From positions 11,513,001-11,577,000 of the forward strand of contig NC_135149.1 of NCBI RefSeq assembly GCF_050948215.1: DNA of 64,000 nt, read 5' to 3'. The notes below the pieces were generated by a model that saw only the letters and a program-made list of their open reading frames with translations, was not told the DNA's origin and did no database searches. Of this stretch, positions 44,971-56,548 are shown piece by piece (within the stretch, counting starts at the first letter, position 1; the number at the start of each line of letters is the position of its first letter). Source of the stretch: Halictus rubicundus. Its lineage: Eukaryota; Arthropoda; Insecta; Hymenoptera; Halictidae. A program made the translations under genes and the position numbers.

Positions 44971-45873
44971 CCGGTGTCGACGTCATTCGGCTCCGATTGA
45001 CGCGCGCGTGGCCGTAGAACCGGTTCCAGGTTCTATCGGCCGGATGTAGGTCGATTGGAAGATACATTCGTTACGTGGCGCGGCCACTGATAACACGCAA
45101 ACACCGCTCCTCGCAAACTTGACGATGCAGTTCACCGATCCGCGGACGTTCCGTTTTCATTGGCCGTTCGTTACGCTACCCCGGCGCACACGCCCCTTTT
45201 CTACGCGTTACATGATACTACTTGAGCGAATGCTAAGAGCGCCACCGAATGCGACTACTGATAACAACTGGAGACACAGTTCCGAAGTTTAATCGTAGTT
45301 CACGGTAGACTGGTGGACTCCGCGTAATTCACCCAGCGGAACGTGCGCGTGAATGCATCGGGCAATAATTCTGGTCGAATGCGAGTCGCCTGGTACCGTT
45401 ACAGGCCTGGTAATGTTCGGAAAACATTCTTTGAAGAATGAATCAAAAGTGCTGCCTGCGAAGTAGCGTAAATGAGTTCTTGTTACAAAAAAGAGAACGG
45501 AGTGTAGAACACAAATTTTACATGTCAGTGTTTCTATTCCTTGTCTGAAATGTAATTCCTTACAGAATGTCATTGAAAAAGCTCAAAGAAGTGATTTTTC
45601 GTAAAAAAATAAAAACAAAATGGATAAAAATTGCATTTCACAGATACGGTTTCGTATTCAAGAGAAACGAGTTTGAAAGACGAGAGGATTTTCAGGATTC
45701 ACGTAGAATATATCATCTTGCACCCGCGGGGTATCTTTACAATCATAGCAAACCCCCGAAAGGAAAGATTCTTCGCCAAAAAACGAATGAAAAGTGCAGA
45801 GTAAAGTTTCTCCATGAGAACACCTTTATTTTCCCGAGGAACAAGTTAGAAAGAAAACGAAACGAAACAATGA
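44971..45873. other. noncoding stretch; one AT-rich open frame
   Basis: A 112-codon + frame at 45567-45905 is unusual for such AT-rich sequence and is Lys/Arg/Phe-rich, but it runs into the TTAA element at 45874 and matches nothing I know. Two weak motif-like phrases (TGATACTACTTGAGCG near 45211 and GCGACTACTGATAAC near 45250) lie upstream. Confidence 0.35.
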
Positions 45874-46060
45874 TTAACCCTCCGTATGCTATGCTGGAAG
45901 TGTGAGCGACCGTCAATATGTACAATTTTATTCCGATATAAGACACTATTCCCCCTTCTTCTTCTTCATCCGAAATACGACGAAAGCCTGTCCCGAGCCG
46001 TCGCGTTATATCGAAAGAAAACTATAATGAAATATCGGTGTGGGTCAAAAGCGATGTGAC
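45874..46060 (+). mobile_element. TTAA-type element fragment, copy 2 (piggyBac-like end)
   Basis: Starts TTAA then CCCTCCGTATGCTATGCTGG and follows copy 1 (23463) in the same orientation through GACCGTCAATATGTAC, TTCATCCGAAATACGACG, CCCGAGCCGTCG and TTATATCGAAAGAAAAC to GGGTCAAAAGCGATGTGAC. It lacks about 35 bp and about 20 bp present in copy 1. No right-hand TTAA terminus is visible. Confidence 0.75.
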
Positions 46061-47336
46061 ACGTGAAATCTTAAAACAGAGAAACCACAGCGTTTGACGC
46101 ACATTTTCATGCAGAATTTTCCCTCCGTCATTTCGGAATAAATTCACGAGCGGTACTTCAAAAAACTCGAGCGTTTCCTCGAAAGCGAGGAATTATTCGG
46201 AGATGGGGATTTGGTGGTTCGAGCAGCTTGGGGCCGATTCCCATGGAAATGCGAAGCACTCGAGATTGGCTAGACGATATGGAACGTGCCGCTTGCCGCC
46301 ATATCGAGAAGTCGGTCTCGTTTTCCCAGGCCAGAAAAAACCGTACCGCAAAATTTTTCATTGTTGGAACACGCGCTGCACGTCGTCGTCGTCGTCACCG
46401 CCGCGCCGCCGCGATTCTCTGTGCTCGATGCATCGCCGCGTGTGTGCACGTGCGCGCTGTTGCAGGCATGGGTTGCACCGTGGTACGGTATACAAAGTGG
46501 CCTCTCGTCGTACTTACGGCCGTTCTCCATCCGCCTAGCCCATCCCCCTTTGCTCCGCAGCTGTGTCAAACATTATGCAGGCAAGCAAAAGCCACTTGAA
46601 ATGCAAATGTTTGCAGCGGCCGCGCAATTAAGGCCCTTGTAAAATGGAGGCGACGAACGCCCGGCGTTGTTGGATCGGCACCCATTGTCGACTGAAAATA
46701 TTACTTTCCGTTTACGGGGCCGCCTGCGAGATAAGAATCGTAAAAGGAGCGGAGTTTATGTCCCCCTCCTCTGCCCTGCCGTGTGGCTACGCATTCGAAA
46801 TTACGCAATAAAACAGTCCCATGCATTTCTCAGTATCTCTCATCTCTATTGCTGAAGAATTGTGGATCTACAGGGCACATACAAAATTTCATTTCGTTGT
46901 ATCCCCATGGAAATTCCGGATTTTATCAATTATTCTCCACGATAATGAAATTAGTAGATTTGAATGGGGCATTTAATATATTCCTACCAGCCTCCTTGTT
47001 TTTTATAATCTATAGAGAAATTTGTTACGGTGAAATTTCGCCAAATACAAGTAAGAGAATCAATGTAGTCTGTCCACTTTATATAACTCGTCTTTATATG
47101 ACACATCAGCTCTGTGGTCCATTGGCCACAGTCTAAGTCTATGGTTAAAGAAGTTTTAGTAGGTGTTTTAATAGCAATAGCAATTTCATTCGCAATATTT
47201 AGTTGCTAGGAGTTGCTGTAAAAATCCACAGTGTCGTCAGAAACACATAGAGTGCCTCCAGTAACGATACAAGTAATAAAAGTACAGTTTATCAAGGAAA
47301 AAATATCGACAACACATTGGTAGAATTAACTTAAGG

Positions 47337-47482
47337 GTGTCTGACTATTTACAGTGGGTTCTACTTGCACCAATAATTCCGAATACCAACAGATTTACAG
47401 CTCTCTATGCTGCACAATAGTTTGACAGAATTTATCGAAAGAACTGAGAATAAATCCGCGGCAAGTAGAAACAATGGGCACC
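47337..47482. repeat. dispersed motif, forward and reverse copies about 115 bp apart
   Basis: Forward copy 47337-47370: GTGTCTGACTATTTACAG then GGGTTCTACTTGCACC. Reverse copy 47461-47482 reads, on the minus strand, TGCCCATTGTTTCTACTTGC. The alternating arrangement mirrors the 25.9-26.4 kb duplication. Confidence 0.6.
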
Positions 47483-50400
47483 GGCCAGGCGCGTCAAAGG
47501 AATCCTATTTGCCGGTATCCGACGACTCGCGAAAAATTGTAGAATATTTGCGCCGTGTCGTGGCCGTTGCAAAATGTTGTTCATACCTTTTCGAGGCTGC
47601 ACCGCACTGGCTCCCGGGAACGAAATTCCAATTTCCCCGGAAAACGGTTCTCTCTTTCGTTGTATACTTTTACCGGCAAACATATAAAAGAAAAAAGAAA
47701 ATAACACACATCCGCCCACAGAGAAAGAAAAAAGAAACGTTTTCCCTGGAGTTGAGAGAGAGCTGTCTTTCGGTCTGCGCTCGCGCGTGTATTCATCCCG
47801 TAGATGTAGTCAATCGCGGAATATCGGTCCGAGTCCGTTTCCATAGTGATCAAGGGGGTAACAATAGCCGTGTAACCGGGAATAATTACGGAAAAAGTCT
47901 GATCGCCGCGGATCTAGCCTTGTCAGCGATTTCAATTTACATCGCCGTTCATGTATTTCCATCACTCGCCGCGTCGCTGGCGATTGTTCGCCGTAATTCG
48001 AGGAGAAATTTGCCGCGTAAATGGTTTCGACTCACGTTATCCAACCGGCAGGACGCGTGGGAGTTGCGTCCCCGCGGAAACCCACGTTTTCTTTCACAAT
48101 GGATATTCAATTGCTGGATGAACGAACGCGTCAATAGATTCACAGAAACCGCCGGAATATGCCAAAAAATCACCTACAAATTACTCATCAGCAACTAACT
48201 TTGTTTGCTATTTATAAAAATAATGCAAGCACGGAGGGGTACACAAAAGCTCCTCCGATCAATCTCTGTTACAAAACAATTTCAAAATATTCTTCGTTTT
48301 TTTTTTTCGCTCGCAGTCTTTTCTCAGATTAGCCATCAGCAACTAAACCGCATTTATTTATATCAAATTTACGGCAATAATGCAGGAATGCGGTAGAGCA
48401 TTTTATTGATAGAGATTTCATGAAACGAAGTGAGAACCATCGTTTCATGTCCTCTCTAAAGGACATCCGAGTTGCTGACTGGATTTACGATGTCCTCTTA
48501 GTGACTCGTCGGTACTCCAAAAGTTTCATCGATTCTATAAGCCGCGAAGTTTCAATAAACTTGATTAATATTCGCTTCTCGCTCTTCCTTTTGCGACTAA
48601 CGCCCACAGCCTGCGCGAGCAGAGCAATATTAATTTTATTCGACGTCGTTCTTCATTGTATTTAATGTTTTACAAAGAAGACAATTTATCGCGTTATCCA
48701 CCTGAGGACTTTTTAATAGATCCTTCAACAGCAATGCAGTCTAATAATTTCGTTTTGGATCATTTTTGTAAATAACCACACCAAATAAACGCACGATATA
48801 ATTCATCTCTTTTCGTTCCACAACAGATATGTTCACCTTGAGAGAAAACAGGATACACGAAATGAAAAAGGTACAATGTTGAATTTATTAATTGTTACCA
48901 TTTTTACTATTTTGTTCACGTTTTGTCAAAAATTCTTTTTCCTTACACTTTTTTAGTATTTATCTAACGGGATAATTTAATGAAATATAGTCTCGATTCA
49001 TGTGTAGCAGCGTTAATATGTTTTTATAATTTGAACAGACTGTGCTAACGCGTCTTTCGGGCTAGTTTCTATTTTCTTTCGTTTGGGGCTAAGGTATCGA
49101 AACGGGAGATTAATAGTTCTCGCGCACATAAAACTTCTGCCGCCAAGAGAGAACCAAGAGGAACCAATCGATTCTCGCGGAATAAAGCCAAGGATCTTCC
49201 CAGACCAATAAAGTGCTCCGAGAGGAAGACGGTATACCCGATACTCGATCTCGATCCCGTTTTAATTTTCAATTTCCGAACAACCGGCGACCAAACACCT
49301 CGACTCTGGATAGCCGGAGCCCCAGGGGGACTATCCGCGCCGACAATTATTTACAGAAGTGGAAACAGATTACCGTGATGGGTCGATTAAATCTCCTGGG
49401 CGGTGTCGATTTTTTCGAGACCTCCGTCCCTTTCCAGCGAGAACACGATCCTGTGTCCAAGTCGCTGCAAATCTGTTTAAATACAAGTTGGTTCTATCCT
49501 AATACATCATGGGAAAGCTCCGTTCATTTTTAATAAGCACAAAGATTTTTATACTTGATTTTTCACGGTTAACGTGGACTGTGACTCACGGTAATTCAAG
49601 ATCTTTCCGCCTCGTTCTATTTTTCCTCGCAACTGGAGGGAACTTTCGCCGAGTTTCGGGAAACGGTGATCCTAAAGCGATCCTCGTCGGTGCATTTGTT
49701 TGCAGCTATCGGCTCGGCTGGTTGAGGCGATGCCAGTATAGTCGTGCTCCCTGGGTGCAGAGTCGTGAAAATTCACGAGTTGGACACGTGATGGGGACGA
49801 CAGCAACGCCGCGGAGACATTTCCATTACAAAGACGAGACCGATTTTCGGTGGATCAAGCCGCGGCTACGCCACTCGAATATGTATGGCCGGGACACTTG
49901 GCCGAAAAGGGGCCACCTGACCTCGAACTCGAAAAGCTCCGTTCGAAGGCATATTCATCAGAAAGCACCGGCGTCTTCTGCTTCCTGCCTTCCCAGGTAC
50001 TTTGTAGCCGCTGGATCAACTCCTCGAGGGCTCCTTAAGATCAAGAGACTACGGAATATGGCTGGTTACTCGCCGAGACCCGGCCAGAACCTTAGAAAGG
50101 AGATTGGGATTATTGTGGACCTATATTCCCCGGGAAACGCGAAACGGTGAATTATTTTCCGGACTCTCGTTTGCGATGATCCCGGAGAAACCAAACGGAA
50201 TTTCCCTGACGCGCTTCTTTTAAAAAGTCGCTCTTCCTTCAACCCACTAAATGGACCTTTATTTTATTCACTTTTCAATAATACCCTCCTACAACATAGC
50301 CTCCAATGAAAGGAAAGTAGCATTCTAATTTTTTCGATTTCTTTTTACACAAGGCCCTACAGTATTATTTTTTTAAATAGAGTTCCTTCAATTCTACAAT

Positions 50401-50871
50401 CCTGAAAATTTCATAAATGATAGCGGAATGAAAGAGTGCTATCCCTAATTCTTTTGGTAGGCATTACTTGAAGGCTCGTTTTGAAAAACTACCCAATTAA
50501 GGAGGGCTGTAATTACATTACAAAGTGTTTCTTTATATTTATTTTTTTAACCATCAATTTGACAGTCCTTACATCTTCAAAAATAATAATCGAATAATGC
50601 AGTATTACCGCCATTTTCTTCGACCCTTAACCAGTGACTTCAAATTTTGAAAAATATAAATATAATTCATCTTTTTGGTAAGGTCTTGTCCAAATAAAAT
50701 TATTTTAGAACGACGATTGTCAGGGCTTTGTGAGTTTCTTCTAGGATTTTCTCATATGTATATACATATTCAGTCACCCAGTACCCTTTATTCGCGTAAC
50801 AGTACAAACTTCGAGATAGAGGTGCGGGCCAGGCAAAGGGGGAGCCATTGATTCTCAGTTACATTTTCCAG

Positions 50872-50902
50872 AGGGCAGACCCATAACTTATACTACTTTT
50901 TC
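50872..50902 (+). repeat. dispersed motif, single copy
   Basis: GGGCAGACCC lead then ATAACTTATACTACTTTTTC, a near-consensus core. Confidence 0.55.
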
Positions 50903-53663
50903 CCGGTCCCATTCGCCGTTCCTTTCTTGTCGATGACCGCATAAAGCCCGGGCATGGGATTCGAGCATTTCGTACCGCTCGCAACATGTCTCCCCCGAGG
51001 ATAATCCGATCTTTTGATAAATCGTGTACGCGTTCCCTCTGCCGGAGGAGGAATTCCTTTTGGAAAACGTTTACCCAACTTCACCTCCGCGCGATATCTC
51101 GAGGAATGGAGGACGTTAAGAAACTGTGTTCGAAACGGTTTTAAAGCCAGGCTTCTGTGCACACCGTATCTCGTCGCGAGTCGCACGGAATTCGCGGGCG
51201 AAATAACGGGCCTCGTATTTAGCCCGTGGAATTAGGGTCCACCACGCTGGAAAATCCTCTAACTGCTTCCATATATCTTCCGGAGTGCACCGCGGGCTCC
51301 GTTCCCGAACGCCTTTTCGTATTTAATCGACCATGGGGCAACGTGTAGCCTAACAGGAACGAGAATCGGAAACGCAAACGACGTTGGAAATTGTTTAGAG
51401 CGGAGCCACGCGGCCGGAAATCGCCTACTCGATACCACCGTGCATGACCGTGCTGCATTTGAAAGCCGCGGACCGTGGAAATTGAAGCAGGATCCCGAAA
51501 ATGTGCAGAACGATGCATTCCGGTGACCGAGGAATTATTTCAAATTTTTACTGAAAGATCACAGACTAATTTCACGTTTATTTAGATACGCTGCTGGTTG
51601 TAATGTCACAATTAGTCCGCGGATTTCATGTATTTGTAATAAAAATGGGTGGGCGCAATTTAAAACGAGGTGAAAAATTAAAACATTCGAAGAATAAAGA
51701 TATACTTTTTTTAACGTGTTTGTTTTCAACCAGTCATAATTGTAGCATTACGTTGAAGAATGTGACAAGAAAGTCTTTGGTTAGTAAAATATATTTTTAA
51801 CACCGTGGAGTGTGGTTTAAAAGAAGAATAAAAATGAAGCTAGAATAAAGACAGCTATCACATTTAATTATTTCTACTATTTAGTGTTGCATTACAAAAT
51901 GAACATCAGATTTAAAAATGGAAGGGAGTGTTCATTGATCAGCAGAATGATTTAAATACCCACTGAGCGAAGAAAATTAAAATCAAGGTGAGCTGGATTC
52001 AATTTTGGGCTTTCTAACTTCTTCTCTCTTTTCTAAGTTGTTTTTAGGTTCTTAGTTTCTCGACAATTTTTGTACTGCACACGCCTACGGATTTTTGCAG
52101 GCAGGATCGATGAAACGGAGCATCAGTCCGAGATAAACGTAATTGGAATGATTGATGTGATTATCGATAGAGGAAGATGATGTTTATCGTTTTACCTCCA
52201 GTTGTTCCAAGAAAAGACTCAATTTAAAATGTCCCTGGAGAGTCTGATTGTGAGACCAACTCGGTTCAACATTTCTGCTCGGTTCTTCTCGGACCAGGAT
52301 AAAAATTGGAGAAGCTATGCGATATTAAAGACTCTTTGGAGTTTGTTGTACTGTCCGTGCAAGACAGCTCTCTTTTCCCTTTCGTGGAGTGCTGTATTCA
52401 GAACTTTAAATGCAACTACTGCATACAGCAAATCAATAACGCGAACATTTAAAATACATTTTCTGCTGTCACGTTGCCCTGATTTTCCGGCCCGTCCGAC
52501 GGGAGAAAACCTGGGCAACGGCGGGTTTTTACAGGCCGTGAGGCCGGGCCACGCTCGGCCGCGCGATACGTGGTCCACCCGTGACAAACGGTATCTTGTA
52601 GGCTCGATTTTCCCGACGGATCTTACAAGGTTATGGAGTGGAAACGGGCGCCAGACACTCGCAAGTGCCACACGAACAATTCGTAAAGAACGCGAGACGC
52701 GAATTATAACACCGAACCTACGAGAACCGCGCGAGGTCCTGAACAGCGACAGCCTGGGCCAGGATTCTACGCGGAGGGAATACGGGACGTTTCCCGCGGC
52801 GGAAAGGTTTCTCACGATGAAGTGTACACGAGTGTGGGCTTCGAATTAACATTTATTTGATCCGGTTTTTACAAGGGGCTGCCGGGAACGCCCGGCAGCG
52901 GTGGAAACGAAGCCCGCGCGGTTTTACAAGGTTGTACGACAGGTAGACGGTCGCTCGCGTGCTTTTTACAGCCGGATATACTTTTCTACGCGTCGAACTC
53001 GATCGCGGGCGCGATGTACGGCGCCTTCTATCGACAATTAGCCGGTCGAGAAGCGGCCGGGTTCCGATGGAATACGCGGCAGCAAATTCTAATTGACTGT
53101 GGCCGTCGGAAGTAGTCGGAAACGGCGATACGGCATCCGTCACGTCGTCCCACCGTAGGACATCCCCAGATTGGCTACATTCGCCAAAAATCCGACCGAC
53201 GGCCTCACCCCCTTCGCAATTCTATCCTGATCGCGATTCTCGGCGAGCGAGGTCACGTCTTATATTCGACTCGAAGTCCGGCCGGTTCGCAAAAACGCTA
53301 ACCGAGCCAACGCGAAAATAAGAATGGTGCGGAAGCCTGATCGGCACTTACCGCTCGGCAACGTGGTTCGGGGCTGCTTTAGTTGTCTCGGTGTTCGGCA
53401 GCCTGCTTCTTATTCGTCCCGACAGCACTAATTTCTCAAAATTACTTTATTGCTGAAGCGATCGTAAAGTGACTAACCCGGACTAATGTTGACGACACAG
53501 TGACCCACTTCGCGAAGACTCGCCAACGCGGAAGCGAGGCGTCCCCCGCTATCCTAGTTTTTCCTGCTCCCGCGCGACGCTCGGACCTATCACTAGCTCT
53601 CGCGCGGCAGGTCCGCGCCCGGCGGTCCGGGGCCCACGGCAACGGATTTATCGGCTAACGCTT

Positions 53664-53852
53664 TCAAGATGACACGCGTTGATTGGCCGATTCCCACGGA
53701 GGAAGACATCGAGCCGGTCCCTCGACGGACTCTTGCAGCTTTCTGGGACGAGGCGGCGACGAGGTCGAGATGATGTACTCCTCAGGTCCGTAATTCCTCG
53801 GCGGCGCCTCCGGGTTGACAAACCCGGGCTCGGTGTTGTCGTCGACGTTCTC
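53664..53852 (-). CDS. candidate 3'-terminal coding exon, unknown protein
   Basis: On the minus strand, after an acceptor-like CCCTGCAG, 62 codons run to TGA at 53664-53666. The peptide (begins ENVDDNTEPGFVNPEAPPRN, then YGPEEYIISTSSPPRP) is acidic then proline/serine-rich, and its codons strongly prefer G or C at the third position, unlike typical chance frames here. It joins in phase 0 to the donor of the candidate exon at 54482-54711. A stronger acceptor lies further upstream (CTTTTCCCTTCTCCCAG, exon start 53910), but from there the phase-0 frame is a different one (ERGKFEEKRSWDGYKGHPAG) ending in a stop, so which acceptor is right is open. Long frames also exist on the + strand. No family recognised. 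Confidence 0.33.
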   Translation of the reverse strand, partial: ENVDDNTEPGFVNPEAPPRNYGPEEYIISTSSPPRPRKLQESVEGPARCLPPWESANQRVSS

Positions 53853-54481
53853 CTGCAGGGTGTCCCTTGTAGCCGTCCCATGAGCGTTTCTCCTCGAATT
53901 TTCCGCGCTCCTGGGAGAAGGGAAAAGAATCCGGGCCCCCCTGGGACCCGGCCACGGACCTGCAACTTCTCGTCGCGCCAAGCGGCGCGGCGTTTAAACC
54001 GCGTTATTCTCCAACCTGGGATCTCGGATGTTCCCAGGGAGAGCGATCACGACAGCCGTTATCGCGGCGGTGCTGCCAAAGGGCGGCCCAGTCTTTCGAC
54101 CTTTGATCGGACGGACGTGGATAAATGTGCTACGTCACACTGCATAAACACAATTATATAACTACAGCAATTTCGAAAATCGTACACTGAGAATCACTAA
54201 ATTCTCCATTGGTTTATCAAGCCATAGAGATTCGATTCGAGCCAGAAAATCGAAGCAATTGAGAACATGAAAATTTGAGAGTGAATCAATGTATAATCAA
54301 TTTCAGGTCGTTTTGACGAATGTTGCTATCGATATGGAATTTGTGAACGGTTCCTACCTTCGTAGTGAACCTAACACCACAGTAAATAATTTTCCAGGCA
54401 CTTCATGAAGACAAAATTCCGAAATGAACATAGAACCAGACACGGAAATTTTGAAGTGCAACAATGTTGGTGCATCCTCAC
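53853..54481 (-). other. putative intron or intergenic spacer
   Basis: 629 bp between the two candidate minus-strand exons. Donor AAC|GTGAGGATGC and acceptor ACCCTGCAG; no repeat. If the exons are false this is simply noncoding. Confidence 0.25.
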
Positions 54482-54711
54482 GTTGAAATCACGGTGATAA
54501 TCGTAGGGAATCCCAGCCTGATGGTCCAAAGAACGACCATAACCTTGAAGGATGAAGTGTTTCCCGTCATCAACGACCTCTTCGACGACGTATAACACCA
54601 CCTCCCATTTAACTATCAAAGCCCTCCAACCCTTCGGGCATCCTGAAACTCGTCCCGAAGTATCAGAAATTCCCTTGACATTAATTATCCAGAATCCAGA
54701 AGGTTTTAGCA
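54482..54711 (-). CDS. candidate internal coding exon, unknown protein
   Basis: Minus-strand segment between an acceptor (CACGGTTTTACAG) and a donor (TTCAAC|GTGAGG), open throughout (2 nt + 76 codons). The peptide includes KPSGFWIINVKGISDTSG, WRALIVKWEVVLYVVEE and HFILQGYGRSLDHQAGIPYD: ordinary globular-looking composition with no low complexity. It ends in phase 0, matching the next candidate exon. The same DNA read on + also gives protein-like pieces (EITVIIVGNPSLMVQRTTIT), because sense and antisense are in register, so strand is uncertain. No domain recognised. Confidence 0.28.
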
Positions 54712-55107
54712 CTGTAAAACCGTGATCTCCTTTAATCGGGACTATGGTACGGGAGAGGAGCGTTCTCGGGGATCCGGTTCCATCTCATTTATCGCTCTTA
54801 AAATATTCAAAGTGGCCGCGAATGCTATCGACAGGATACCCGAAGGGGGAGGGGGGCTGGCCTGGCGCCGCGCGGCGTATGATCGAAGCCAATTTAATTT
54901 AATGCGCATTCAATGTTTTAATCCACTTAACATTAATCGGGGGAGCCGGGGGTCCGCCTCCATTCTAGTCGTTGATCGCTTTCGCACTTCGCCGCCGGCT
55001 TTTAGACCCGTTCATAAATGGAAAATTCCTCTGTCCACCATTTATCTGGTCCGACGCGGCTGAACGCACACGCGCGATAAATAAAATAGAGTCGAGATAG
55101 AGGGAGG

Positions 55108-55159
<52 letters not shown>

Positions 55160-55457
55160 ACGAGCGTGGGCGGAAGGTACCGTCCATCAGTGCGCAACAA
55201 AAGCGCCGACCCCGGTTGATGTTTTTTTACCTTTCCGTCAACGACGCTCGCAAATCGATCGCGGTTGGAGTCTGTTCGGAGGAGCAGATAGTGTTTTGTA
55301 GCCTGCATTAAACACATCAATTTGATCGCGACACGCTGCAAAAATTATCCCCGGACCGAAAAGGTTAATTCGTTCGAGACTGACAACGATGAAAAGAACC
55401 ACCTTCGAATTGCGTCGAACGAAACCGTAAACGTTCTTTCCATCGAATTCGACACAG
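54712..55457. other. noncoding stretch with G-rich run and GA microsatellite
   Basis: G-rich tract at 54844-54858 (GGGGGAGGGGGG) and the (GA)n run at 55103-55155. A + frame of about 100 codons (55322-55621) overlaps the candidate exon at 55458 in a different frame and looks equally protein-like, which shows how weak composition evidence is here. Confidence 0.4.
55103..55155 (+). repeat. (GA)n microsatellite
   Basis: GGGA/GA run of about 50 bp. Confidence 0.95.
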
Positions 55458-55579
55458 GTCGCCACGATCTGCAACCAACAACCCTTCCGGATTTATTGCC
55501 GGATCACCGAGAGGGACTACATCCCTATTTTCAACTTCATCAGCTTGATCGGTGGGCTCAATCTGATCTTCAGCCCTAC
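55458..55579 (+). CDS. candidate coding exon 1 of a forward four-exon block, unknown protein
   Basis: Acceptor TTTCCATCGAATTCGACACAG and donor CCCTAC|GTAATT bracket 40 codons plus 2 nt. The peptide has VATICNQQPFRIYCRITERD followed by a hydrophobic stretch YIPIFNFISLIGGLNLIFSP that could be a membrane helix. The 2-nt overhang fits the 1-nt lead of the exon at 56050, giving SPT-IYVVRDEP across the junction. This is faintly reminiscent of the end of a seventh transmembrane helix (NPxxY-like SPTIY), but I would not assign a receptor on this. The antisense of this exon is also open and acidic, so strand is not certain. Confidence 0.27.
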
Positions 55580-55615
55580 GTAATTATTATTCGCATTGGA
55601 ATCTTCTGTCTATGT

Positions 55616-55938
55616 GGTTAGGCCACCTTTAGCGTGCTACATTCATAGTTATCTTTTGCAATTTTCTCGTCCAAGGGAACTGAAATTAAAGTAAAATTTG
55701 GAGTATGACTTTTATTATGCAAGTTTTAAGAAATAATTACGTATTTACCTTTTTCTTCGTTTTTGCAAAACGGCTTGACTGGAATCTTAATGCATCACTA
55801 ATTTGGGCGACCCTATTAGAAGTACGCTGGATTTTAAAAAAATTTTGAATTGTCTATAGAAAAATTGTACCAAAATTTCAAGCGAATCTGTGTAAAATGA
55901 AAGAATTTAAATTTGTCTTCATTCATGGTGGCCTAACC
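55616..55938. mobile_element. MITE-like element with 12-bp perfect terminal inverted repeats
   Basis: GGTTAGGCCACC at 55616-55627 is exactly repeated in inverted orientation as GGTGGCCTAACC at 55927-55938, 323 bp end to end. The interior is AT-rich and has no open frame. The right flank continues CCTTAA, so the true end may extend to a TTAA-like site, but no clean target duplication is seen. If the exon models are right it sits inside the intron 55580-56049. Confidence 0.7.
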
Positions 55939-56049
55939 CCTTAACATAAAAAGCTGACAGTACCTTACAGTAGATATGACACACCGTAATACCAAAGTGC
56001 GTGTGATACGTGCCCAAAGCATAGTAAAATGAACGAAATACTTCCGAAG

Positions 56050-56236
56050 GATCTACGTAGTGAGGGACGAGCCGATCCTCAACATCCCGCCGACGGACAA
56101 CGTGAATTTCAATAAATTGCGCCATCGAAAAGCATCCGGTGAGGTGGTGATCGACAGCTTAAGCGATCTCGATTTGGATCAGTCGCTAGACGAGGAACTG
56201 TCGTCGTTCATGCTGTCGGACATCGAACTGCTACGG
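56050..56236 (+). CDS. candidate coding exon 2, unknown protein
   Basis: Open from a stop at 56030 to the donor CTACGG|GTATGA. With the acceptor CCGAAG| it gives 62 codons: IYVVRDEPILNIPPTDNVNF, then a basic KLRHRK patch and an acidic leucine-spaced tail DSLSDLDLDQSLDEELSSFM. The antisense register is full of stops, so coding, if real, is on +. No ATG lies in frame, so this is an internal exon. It ends in phase 0, as required by the next exon. The acidic, Ser/Asp/Leu-rich tail looks like a cytosolic interaction segment. Acceptor pyrimidine tract is weak. No family recognised. Confidence 0.45.
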
Positions 56237-56415
56237 GTATGAACGACTCGAGAGCAAACAGAAAAGCACGATGTAACTCAATAGAACGCTATAAAATGAA
56301 TTTCATTCGAGACATCGAGGTGGATAAACACCGAAAGTCGCTCCCACTGAAACCGCTTCATACGCGAGCAAATATTGGCTCGTCGCCTAAGGTAATCGTA
56401 TTTATCGCGTTCCAG

Positions 56416-56548
56416 TGTGCTCTGTTGGTCTTTAAGAGGCGCAGCGACGATCTACAGGCCGCGTTTCGTTACCTGTTCGCGAAAACGCCGACGATATACG
56501 GCTCCGAGCTGAAAGACGTCGACAGACAGAGAAATATTTTACTTAAGG
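56416..56548 (+). CDS. candidate coding exon 3, unknown protein
   Basis: Acceptor TTTATCGCGTTCCAG, donor TTAAGG|GTGAGTGT (near-perfect). 44 codons plus 1 nt: CALLVFKRRSDDLQAAFRYL, FAKTPTIYGSELKDVDRQRN, ILLK. The frame starts exactly in phase 0 after a 179-bp intron, a typical insect length, and the composition is helical and charged. Together with exon 2 this is the best-supported coding signal in the window. The open frame continues upstream of the acceptor, so a longer alternative exon is possible. No domain recognised. Confidence 0.45.

Larger units (their letters stand above)
46061..53663. other. noncoding stretch with two motif loci
   Basis: Motif copies lie at 47337-47370 and 47461-47482 (reverse) and at 50872-50902. 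The longest + frames (47407-48198, 263 codons; 49509-50150; 52202-52849) overlap opposite-strand frames, lack domains, and I do not call them. CGT/GCC repeats (46379-46420) give an Arg-rich chance translation. Confidence 0.4.

Noticed and set aside
47407..48198. Longest open frame in the window (263 codons, +)
   Set aside because: It overlaps open frames on the minus strand, has no domain or biased codon use, and begins in a region holding the noncoding motif copies. Treated as chance.
49509..50150. 213-codon + frame
   Set aside because: Basic, low-information composition and no recognisable domain or splice support.
52202..52849. 215-codon + frame opposite a 166-codon minus frame
   Set aside because: Both strands are open in a GC-rich block, which is expected by chance when stop codons are rare.
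55458..55579. Resemblance of ATICN to the DEG/ENaC channel signature
   Set aside because: The rest of the exon does not follow the channel layout; the glycine pair lies far too close to the ATICN motif.
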